Source: Carposina sasakii
Taxonomy: Eukaryota > Arthropoda > Insecta > Lepidoptera > Carposinidae
Length of the DNA stretch: 64,000 bases
Assembly (NCBI GenBank): GCA_014607495.2
Contig: CP053150.1
Location: 14,466,495 to 14,530,494, forward strand
Direction: 5' to 3'
In this document: positions 1 to 12,000 of the stretch, piece after piece
Position numbering within the stretch: position 1 is the stretch's first letter
Layout of the letters: each line of letters opens with the position of its first letter
Made by a program: the position numbers and the translations under genes
Notes under the pieces: model-generated
Database searches by the model: none
The model's input: only the letters and a program-made list of their open reading frames with translations
What the model was told of the DNA's origin: nothing

Positions 1-3000
1 CAGATCATGCAGCTGGAGGTAGGTGCGACTGAGACGGCCGCCGCCAGGGAGCCCCGCTCTATCTTAGAATGTCCTACTATCGAGTTATACCAACAGGTCC
101 TGCCTACGCATCTTAAATTCCAAATATCTAGGTTAAATTCAATTTGTTGCTAACTATATCTGTCTCCCTCGTGTACCATATCTACATCCATTATATGATT
201 AAGTTTTCCATATCTTTTTTTTATTTAAATTACTAATCTATGTCACTTTTACACAGGAGGAAAGCGACGAGGCAGAGCTAAGCGCAATACTATCTCAAGT
301 GACGTCGGCTGAGGAAGCGCGCGACGCCCTGCAGCGCCTCGCCACGACGTGCGTCACGCATGCGCAGCGCGCCGCCCGCCACGCCACGCTGCTGGCCGAC
401 ACGTCTGCACAGCTGCATGAGGTGGGTACTGATTGGCCGACATTTCCGCGTGAATTGATGCTAACTGGCCGACACTTTCGCACGAAATAATATAAATTGA
501 CCGACATCTATTAAAACCGGCCGACACCTCAGCGGTTGGCCAACATGCTACGATATTGGCCGACGACACTTCGACAATAGATAACTGCGTCATTTTGCCA
601 TTTTATAAATTATCTTCCATATCTTATCAATTATTTTCTTTGGCTGACCTAATATTTCCGTTCACAGATGGAGGAGAAATGCGAACGAACAGCGAGCGCG
701 CTACGAGCGGCGAACGAACAACAGACGAGCGTGTGGGGCTCGCCCGGCGCGCTCGCTGCGTTGCTCGCGAACGTTTCTTCAGGAACTTGCACAAGAGCCG
801 TATCGCCCACTGAAAGGTACTATAAAAAACTACCGTTTTAGAAGTATTCAATATAAACGTACCTTGATAATGTCAAAACAAGAATAAAGGCGTTGGCCAC
901 GACATAGCCATAGCTTATGATGACTGCCAATACTTAAACATATAACAGTGTCTGTAGGTCACCATTCTGTCGTATTGACAATATGAGATAAACATGTACA
1001 CCACTGGCGGCTCGTCCTTAGGAGCGCTGGTGCGGTGCACTCCCACCCACGAAGATTACATAGGCAATCTATATTTCTCTATATTTATAATTATCTTTCA
1101 ATTCTACTATGTTTATACAATACTGTCTACGCGTTCGTCTCAAGTAAGTTGTAATCTTTTGTATCGAGTGGAGCTCTAACGATCGCGTTCCAATGAAACG
1201 AAATTTGGTACGATTCCTAGTACTGTATTTAATGAGTGCGAGAGAGACATACCGACATAGGCCGGCGCGTGAAACAAGATTTCGTATGAAAAATTAGCCT
1301 TATCTGGAGCGCTGCTCACTTTAATTCGCGTATGCGGCCGCTAGAGGTCGCTTAGTCCGAGTTAGAACGCAATATGGTTGTCTTTAATGTGTTTCATTAG
1401 GTCATCTGAATTTTTATAAGTGTACGGTTGAACTTGCACCATCCCATTCGTTAAGGGAGTGAACGCCCATCTATAAATGTCAGCAGCCGCCTCTGATGTA
1501 CATACTCGTATAAGCGCAATAATATGCGTCATCCGCAATATGGTTGTCTTTAATGTGTTTCATTAGGTCATCTGAATTTTTAAAAGTGTACGGTTGAACT
1601 TGCACTATCCCATTCGTTAAGGAAGTGAACACCCATCTATAAATATCAGCAGCCGCCTCTGATGTACATACTCGTATAAGCGCAATAATATGCGTCATCT
1701 GAATCCCCCAGTCAGTACGACCTTAAGATATAGAAACTGTACTTTTTATAGATGAGATGTGTAAATCTCCGACATCATCGACACAGTACAAACCTTCAAC
1801 ATGGTCAATATTGCTCCGGCTGTCCTCCACCAGCCATCCAATTAACGCCCACAAAACGGCGTTAAACTTAGTTTTCTTGTACCACGCTTCTCTTGAATAA
1901 TTGTTCTTATGTTATAATGTACACATTTTCCCCGCAGCCCGCTCCTCCCCTCTGCGCGTCCGGTGGCCCGCACGGCCCCGTCCTCCCCGCCCGACGATAA
2001 CTGCAACTCGGGTCACAACTCTCCCTTCCAGCGGAACACGTGAGTTTATACTACTTTACGCAATTTTTTTTCTTCCGACAGAAAAAACAGTGGTGTTTAT
2101 CCGGTTTTATGACGGTGAACTTCAACTGTTTATATGTGCTACAATACACGTAGACAGATGTAATGTACTTAAATGGGTTGTTTAATTCGAGTTCTCTAGT
2201 TAGTTTTTTCAGAACAGGCTAATGTCGACTAATGTAGAACAGGAGGGCAATAATTGCTATATTATTGAACGTATTTACTAAAACAAAAACGACAACCAAA
2301 ACCGTTATATTATGGACATTTTGTATAGCGTTAATTTTGACAACGTTTAAAGCCAAAAGTTTGAAGTCGCTGAAAATGTCTGAAACCGTCTGAAAATCAA
2401 AACCTTAATAAAAAAACGGGTCTGTTGAAGGATAAAATCTATCTCATTCCCGCTTATTATTACTTAAGTAACCAAAAGTATATAATTATAAATTGCCATA
2501 CTCAAGCAATCATTCCATTGTTACGTAGCGGTCGTCGCGGTTCCGTCCGTCTAAGAGACCTCGGGGTGTACGGGCGTGACGAGAGCTCGGCGGGCGTGAC
2601 GGGTGACGTGACGGGTGACGACGTGATGACGCAGTCGCTGACGGAGTCGCCGGCGCTGCGCCCCGCTCCGCTGAGTCGGGTACCGAGCGCTCCCGGCAGT
2701 CTCAGGTAACTTATATTCTACACTTATGTGTGTTCTAGCGACCGCCCACGACTTCATCCGCGTGAGGGGCATAGCATTGGAAGCCGGGGTGGATTGCTAT
2801 ATAGCCTATAGCCTTCCTCGATAAATAGGCATATCTGACACTGGAAGAATTTTTCAAATCGTTCCTGAGATTAGCGCGTTCAAACAAACACTTCAGCTAT
2901 ATAATATTAATATAGAATAGTGGACGCCCGCGACTCCGTCCGTGTGGACTTCAGAAAAAACAGAATGTCAAAATTATCCGGAATAAAAACATTTTCCCGG

Positions 3001-6000
3001 GATAAAAATGGCCTATATGTTAAGTGGGACCTGTCACAATATATTACTGAAAACTGCATCGAAATCGGTTCAGCCGTTTCTGAGATTAGCGTGCACAAAC
3101 GCACAAACAAAAATTCCAAAAATCATTGTTTTTGGTACTATTGCTAAGGTTTCCTATAATATTTTTTTTTCATATATCTTCCATGTACAGACAGCGATCC
3201 GTTACATTTTTATTATATGTATAGATTTATATAGCGGTGCTTAGTACCCACGATACAAGACCTTAGGGATCTTAATGTGGGACTAGGTTAATATGTTGTA
3301 AGGTGTTGGAATGTTTATTTATTTGAGTAGTTCCTGTAAAATGATGACGCTATGTGTATGACTACATTACCTGTAGCATACTAATGATATTAGTTTCGAA
3401 ATAGGACATACTTTTCACATCAACCAGTATCAGCGAATCGAAGGTAAGGTAAGTCGCTGAATTCTTTACAGAACTATTTAAGAGGTCAAATAAAACTTTA
3501 AAATCGTTCAATATTTCTCAACATAGGTAGTTAATTAACTTTGTATATGCTGCGTGAGGGACGACTCATTTGTCTACGTCTTGTGTTTCGTCAGTAGTTC
3601 AATATCAGTAATGTTGCTTTTATTATTACAATGTGTACATTGCACAGAAAAAGTCTTAAATTTCAACAAATTCACAAAACACTACTGTCGTCGTCGAGTA
3701 CACTATTTGCATTATAGTATGTTGCATAGGGAATGCAATCTCGATAGATTATTCATAGTTATGAGACGCGATTATGAGAATCAATCTCACGACTCTATTC
3801 GTAGCCATAATTTCGCGAGATCTCGTCATGGCCATAATCTCGCCACATCTTATTGTGGCCATAATCTCACGAGATCTCGCCAAAGCCATAATATTCCATT
3901 CCCTACACTCCACGCGACAACGCACAGTCTGTAATAAACAACTGTAAGAGACACATTTATGTGGAACTGTAATAAACAATCCTCAAGGCATTTATTCTTA
4001 TTCCTTATTGCACACAAATTATAAATATACACATAAATTACATAGGTACAGGAGAAATGTACAATGGCGTGCTTATCTCTTAAATAGGTTTCTTCCAGCA
4101 AACCAAAAGAAGTTATGTTGACATTTGTTTTGCAAACTCACATAATCTCGCCTTTTCGCATTAAAACTGTATAATCCCTATAATACAAATTAGGATGTTG
4201 CTTTAAGTAATTTACACGACGAAGCTTAATCTTAAGATTACATAATCTTGACTCAATTTCGAATATTTTCATGCGAAAAGGCGTTATGTTGACATTAGTT
4301 GTGCAAACACACATAGTATGTCCCGCACCTGACACGAGTCCCACACACAGAGGCCTGCAGCCGGCGGGCGCTCCGCTGGCGTCCCCGCAGTCCCCGGGGA
4401 GGCGCCTCGAGAGCCCACGCCTGCCGCGACGACAGATCAGCCTCGCCAAGCCCGTCTCCTTGTACGTATCGTCTGTTACACTACACTAAATATAAGCGTC
4501 ACTCGAAATATAAGGGAAACTCGAAAACCTTACCGATAACGCAATGTCGTGATATAAAGGTAGACGCAGGGTTTCATAATGAAATGTTTATAAAAAGTGA
4601 CACAAGCGAATCTTTATAAACGTAATAACTGTTTTAGGTCAGATTTTAATTATGTAATTATCATGAGGCTTCGCGAAATTTATTTTATAAATCATGTATA
4701 TATTGCTTAAAGTCTTACATTTTAGCCATTATCTTTATATATCTATAGAATCCACGGTCTGAGGTCAGCATATTAATATTTACCTGACTGTGACTTATAC
4801 CCTGCATTTATCTATGTTCCACTCACCATTTTTAATTTATAACTATTGTAATGGTAATAGTTCTACATTAAATCGTAATAGATTACGGTACACTTGCTTG
4901 CTATTTTAAAAGTGAGAAAATCATTATATTCCTAGCAATTTCCCAGTTGGCATGAAACAGGGACGATTATCATAACAACTTGGGTTAGCTGATTATACAT
5001 ATGGGTTTGCTACTTGTAATGTTTTCGAGTTTCACTTAAAACATAAAGTTAAGAGATTATTGTAATATTCTGCATTACTAAACATAAAAGTACTGATATA
5101 ACAATTATCTCTATTTCATTTAATTAATTATTCAGATTGCCTTCATATTAATTATTGAATGCAGTCTACAATATTTTGCTTTTCTATCACTGTTGTAGTC
5201 TGTTTATTACCTTATAGTACCTCCACTTAGTTTGCTTGGGTTGTAGTTCTATCTCTTTCTATCTTTTCCCGTGCCTTTGGTCCCTTGCCTTTGCATGTTT
5301 CTTTGCGCTTGGGTTTGTGTGCAAATAGTTTAAGTATTTAGAGAATGTGACAGATATGCTACATAATACGAGTATCGAATTATCACTACAATAAAGTCAT
5401 AATGCTATTTTTCAAATGTTATTTGGTTCAGATAAACTTATTCAAATTAAGTTTAACGTATATGCCTAATACGCTTCTATGCTGCTCTGGGAGTGAAAGA
5501 AAAACGTATAATACGACAGCTGCTTCTCTTCCCGGGCATACTGTACAAGTCAGTAGAGGGACAAGAGGGTCTTGGTATTTTGTAGGCGATGGCCTGACCA
5601 CCTGTCACTGCTAACCGAACTTGTACATCTCAACTATATCCCCAAAAAAGTGGCACCATGTGGTTCTATCGGCCCTTGGTGCTCTGCCTACCCCTTAAGG
5701 GATAAAGGTGTGATTATATGTATGTATTTATGTATTACACCATGTTGTATTTAATCATAATTCATATCATGAACCGATTAATGGCAGTTGAAAAACAACT
5801 TTATTTTGAATGGCGCAAATTGTTTATTGATGTGTATGTTGTCACTTGCGCTTTCACGCTTCATTGGGTCTCGTTTTTTTAAACATGTTTTAGCACAAAA
5901 ACGCACATTTTGCATACACACATTTTATGTCACGTAGTATGAATTGCAATTTTAGAAAAGCTTAAAGATAATGACCTTGGCGATATGATGACAAGTTCTA

Positions 6001-9000
6001 AAAAGAGAAGCACTGACTCTAGGCTGGCTCACCACTCGATAAAAAATCAAGGAGGTTATATAACAAAACTTGCAATGCCATACTCCGTGGTCTAAGATAC
6101 GTAATCTAGGGTCGGGATGCGGTGTAGGGTCGCTGGCTGACGGGTTACCTTGCTTGCAGCCTGCAGACTGAACTGTTCATAGTCGAGGACTGACTGGTCA
6201 CGCCGTCTGACTTGTCCAGTTGACTGACTCGTCCAGTTGACTGACTCGTCCAGTCGACTGACTCGTCAAGTTGAACGAAGAGCGAAGATGATTCCGAACA
6301 AGACACGCTCACTATCGAATGTACAACGTGCTAACACGTCTTTGCATGCTAACAGCTAATACCTAGTGTTTAGAATATAGCGAATGTCGGTTCGTAGACG
6401 TAAATGTACGCGTACCATCTGTCAAACTGTCGAAAGCTGTATGTCATGTCTACCCTGTGGCAGCCACGTATCTTTCGACAGTCCGTAAAGCTATCGTTGT
6501 CAAATCTCATAAATTTTGCTTGCGAGTCGATAGCCGAAAAAAGTTACCCTGAAGTTGCAATGTAAAATAATACAATCTGCGTCTATATTTACGTGTATGA
6601 TGTGGTCAGACCTGAAATGTTCGGATGATTTTTTATAATAATTTATATGTACGACTATATAATTGATGTCAAATATTATGGCATATAAGACTAAATAATA
6701 AACTTTGATTAATCATCATTATGATGACTGAATATACCATTGGGCAACTTAACACTGTCTTCCAAGCTTAACTTTAAATGTTAACATTTTTATATTAGAA
6801 CAAAAAATATTTATTTTATACTATTTGTTATTTAATAACATTTTTATACAATTATATTTAGTAAAGGGTAATTAGATAATTAACTAATGAACTTATTATA
6901 AATTATGATTAATTTTTTCCTCGTGCAGAAATGTGATAATAATCAAGTACCAATAACAAAAGCACAATATTATGATATTAGTTGTAAGTAAACCCGCATT
7001 TGTAATATAGCTATGTGTAGTTTTTGTCACAAATGTAATCTATAATATAAGCTTTAATGGGGCTTTATTTCCTAACTTAAAAGAAAACTTTAGTTTTGTA
7101 TAGTTACATGTAAAAAAATATTAAATAGCTTTATATGGTGTTTGTTTATATCTACACATAAGTTATAATTTTGGTTTAGAAATAGGCCCCTATGTCAACA
7201 GTTAACATAATATCTTGTATATAGGAGAGGTATTGAATAAAATGTTGAATTTAGTTGGTTTTTGTTTGCATTGGCATCCCGCATGTTGCACCGAGTGTTT
7301 GTGATTAAACGCATGTACTCTCTTATTTTTGTGTGCTGTAGAGTAGATCAGACGTCCTGAACTAAAACGGCCTAATTCTAAAAAATATGTTTTTGCGAAA
7401 ATGCTAAAGTAACGTATTTAAGTAGGTATTTTGTTGCTCTTTTCGATGAGTCGTTATTGTTTTACAGTGTATAATTTGCCGATTTTAAAATCATTGTGTT
7501 TGTTTGTTCTGGCGTAACTCAATGTCTAATGTACCGATCATGGAGAAGGTATAAAAGATGTTCTAAGCACATCACATCATTAGAAAAAGAAAATTAAAAA
7601 TAAACACAATTTAAATTTAGAAAAAATAAAAACATTACATTATTTTTGTATGAAAATATACTTAGCCTCTTTTACTTATTCTCCATGGTACTGATTAAAT
7701 TCATTTATTTATGAGTTGGCTTGTTATCATGGGGTAAATGATGGAATTCCGTCGAAAATTTAATAGTACTGCCTTGTATCAAGCAGAAAATAGGTTAATG
7801 ACTTGGTAGGTAATGCAGTAATAATGTAAAATTTTTATTAATGCAATAAGTTCGGGTAAAAAGAAGAGAAGAGATATTCTGTCATGTTACCTGATTTGAG
7901 TTAATATACTCTTATAGAATGAGAAGAGAAAAATCTGCAAATATGACGCGGATATCACTAAGTCATTGTGTTGTTTGTTTTTACCCTTTCCACAACCTAT
8001 GAGACCACCCAGAGGGAGCACTTTTAGTTCCCCAAATCGTAAATACAGTCTATTTGACTATTTCATCCTCATATCAATAAATAATATGCTAACGTTTTGT
8101 TGTCTGTGTGGGCTCTTAACCAGAGTGTCGTATCATCATGTTTGCATTGTCATGTTAGTCCGCCGGGATCCAAATTAAATTAAAAGGCTTTCAATTTCAA
8201 CAATACATTTACAAACATTCGAAATCATTTCTAATAAAACTTTTGCATATACATTGGAATACACATGGGCGTTCATTGGGAATCTCATGAGATCACTAAA
8301 CATTATACAAAGAACAATTTCGTTATTATCATTATCCACTGGCTCCCTGTTCTCTAATAATACAAGATTCAAATCAGTTATTTGCTCAAATATGGGTACA
8401 GTATCAAGGCATATCTAATATAAATTAAAATAGCTCCTACATATTTAATTAGCATCTGTCGTAAAAAATCTAGATCTACATCTCCTTGCCACTCGTAGGT
8501 ATACCATATAATTAATTGGAAAAGAAGAGAAGAATCTTTCGAACCGCTTTAGTAGGGCCATTATCCACTATTAAATTCAAGTTCGTTCCCCCACATGATA
8601 ACAGTCAGTCACGTCAATACACGTCCATCAAATATCTCACATCGGGTTCCTATAAACACATTTAACAGTCATCGATCACGGCGGACCCTAACGCTCACTA
8701 ACACGCAGGGAGACGTCGGTAACCCCGCCCGCATCGCCCGGGGCGGCCCGTCGCGCCCGGGACGATGACGTGTTCTTACGACTGGCCGGCACGGGACATG
8801 ACAACTCGCCGCAGGGCATCGTCAAGGAGGTATCGGTGAAGGTATGTTTATAGAAGTATGAGTATACAAGGTGTGAAACACCTTGGAAATACCTTATGTT
8901 TTTTAAAAGAGCGGTACTTTGCCTGCCCTCCCTGTAAAATCCTGCCAGGATTATCCTGGATACGCCCATGGTAACAGTCACTCGTTATTGTTTCTTAGAG

Positions 9001-12000
9001 GAATACGTTATTTTCACGACGATGTAGTTTGTGTAGTATATAGTATCAGTTACCAATATTCAATGAGATTTTTTTCTTTTTTTTTAAGGGGTTTTGTCAC
9101 AGAGTGACTATGTCACCCCTGTAAAGACAAGATACATAATTGTAACACAATAACAAACATAGAAGTAAAATTAAAGTTAACTAAATCATAGTTATAATCT
9201 ATAGGCATAACCCCAAAACTTAAACCACCCGTAAATAAAGTTGGACTAACATTTTAGCCTCCTCAGAAAGCGGGGAAGCCAAGATGCTGTTACACCTGCC
9301 TACGTCAGACCCATACAAACTGTAAATTTTTTGACATTGCGCCTCGTTCCGCACACACTCCAGTAGTACGTGGTTAACATCTTCCTCCACATTGCATTCA
9401 GCGCAATTGGGGGAATCGGATAAACCCATCAAATATTTAAACTTATTTGTTGGAATGTGTCCCGAGCGAAGTCGCAACAATGTAACAATATATTTCCTAC
9501 TTGCACCACATTGATCGAACCACGGACACAGAGGAGGATGACCTTGAATGGTTTTATACCAAATGCCTTTCTCTAAAGAACGCTTATCAAAGTACACATG
9601 TCACATCTGTCTGCAAATAATCTTTACTCCGCATAATAATTCACTGTGGATAGGTAAACAACTATAGACGATGCCGTCACTTATCGCCTGTCTCGCCATT
9701 CGATCAGCCTTCTCATTACCCGCTAATCCTATATGCGAGGGAATCCACTGGATAATAACTTCTTTATTTAAAGCTCGAAGCTTATGGACCGAATCAAGGA
9801 CACTGTAGGCTATCGGGAGTCCTCGATTGCTCGAGGGTAACCGAGCCAAATGTAGAAGAGCGCTTTTAGAATCGGATAAGATAATAAACTTATTATGGTC
9901 AAGAGATGCAGCATACGATAAAGCCTCTGAAATTGCTATAAGTTCACAGTGCATTATGGAAATATCAGCGTTAATACCAAATTTAATTACATTAAAATTT
10001 ACCGAATTGGGAACACAATAATTAAAGTGACATTTTTGTTCAAATATCACCGAAAATAGCAACTTAGTTGTTTTGACGGTGGTTTTTATAAATTCAATAT
10101 CCAATAATTCTTCAAAAACATACTTGTGTACATAAGCGTGTGGTATTTTTCAGCGTTCCCTTAGTAACCCATCAGGTTCGGTGTCGTTCCACTGCACGCA
10201 CGTAGCAGAGGGTCACGCCGGCGCCGCGTTGTCGCTCGTGGCTACTAACTACATGGTGTTCAGCGGTGGAGTCGGTATAATAGTCTTCCTAATTTACATT
10301 CTTATTACTAGACTAGAAGCTCTTCAGTTTGTAATATATTCCTTTGTCTGTTGTATGTAACTCTGTGGTCGAGGGACGCTTGTTTTGGTCACAAGAAAAA
10401 AAAAGAATATGTTACAGTATTCCCTATTGGAACTCTATCACAGATTCATCTCTAATGCTACCTACCACTCGAGATACTGTACGGCGCTGGCAGTTGATAA
10501 CTAACCAAAAGTTTTATTAATATTGCCTGAGAAAACGTTAACAAAATATCTACATACTTCGAAGACGATTGCTGTCTTGTCTCTGACTGAGCCTTATCTT
10601 GTGTGTCAACAACTATTTTAGTAGTAGAGCATCTTCAGCTCTTCTACTAAAATAATTGTTGACACAAAAATTATCAACAATTAATAATGTGAACGCGCCT
10701 CAAGCCCCCTGTATCTGGCAGACCGCACGGTGCGCGGCTGGGACCTGTCGGCGGGCTCGGAGGCGTGGCGCGGCGCGTGCGGCGGCGCGGTGGCGGCACT
10801 GGCGGCGCGTGGCGGCGCGGATTCGCTGGTACTGGCGGCGGCGGGCGCGAGCGTGCGACTGTTTGACGTGCGCGCGCGTGGGCCCGTGCATACGTTGTGG
10901 TATGTTTCTCTCTACTCATCCCCCTGTGTATACTCTGTGATATTTATCTGTCTACTCGCCCCCCTTTGCACGCTGTCGTATGTGTCTACTCACACCCCCT
11001 GTACATACTGTAGCTTATATCTACTCACCTCGCTGTATACTCTATGGTATAAGGGTTGACGTCTGGCAACCAATCGGCCGTAAAACAAACGCCAAATTCT
11101 TGTGCGCTCCTTCGTTTCAAAAGAAACCATATTCCGCCGACCCCATAAATAATAGGACAAGTGTAGGAAGACGATGTACGAGTATCTTCATCACCCGTGT
11201 CCGTCAGGTCGTCGGGCGCGACGGGCGCGGGTCCGCCGCCGCGCGGACCGCTGGGCGAGGCGGCGGTGACGGCGCTGGCGCTAGCCTCTCCGCACCGGCT
11301 GTACACCGCTGCGGGGGACAAGATCCGACTGTGGGACCTGCGCATGTAAGTCCGCTGTGACACTTGTTCATTCTGTGGATACAGACCGCTTGGAGTGGAG
11401 GTTACTGGGGAAGGCCTATGTCCAGCAGTTGTCTTTCCATGGCTGAAAATGATGAGAGTATATTGTTACTTTCTTTGTCTTATAGATTAACATAATAATT
11501 ATAAATAGATAAAGACACGTTGTCAATATGCATAGGACATATCTGACACGTCAAATCTGAGCAAGCGTGCGTCTATCGCCTGAGATTATACAATGAAACT
11601 TGCACTTATGACATCGATCCGCGCGCTTGCAATAAGTCTTCTACACCTATACCTGTGCCTATGCTATTTGTTACTCTGTGACCATACAATATCAGTAGAT
11701 GGACGGACGACCTAGAGATGGATGGACGTCTATGCCAGAGTCCCGGGTATATGCTGGATATAGGCCGCTTCCAACCGGTGGCAGTAGAGTTCACTGGGGG
11801 AGGCCTATGTCCAGTAGTTGTCTTCCCATGGCTGGAAATGATGACAACTCTGTCTATCCAACTTTCACGCTTAAAGTACTAAACATAGGCTACTTTTTTC
11901 TTTTTTTTTCGCGGGCGTCCACTAGTATTAGATATTATAAACAGCCCAATTTCCCCCCTTAGGCTAGAATGCTTGGCTAAAGTATGGTCAGGTCACGCGG

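Noticed and set aside
8175..8372. Minus-strand 65-codon frame in KIF21 intron 6
   Set aside because: Short, AT-rich, with no splice context and no family resemblance.
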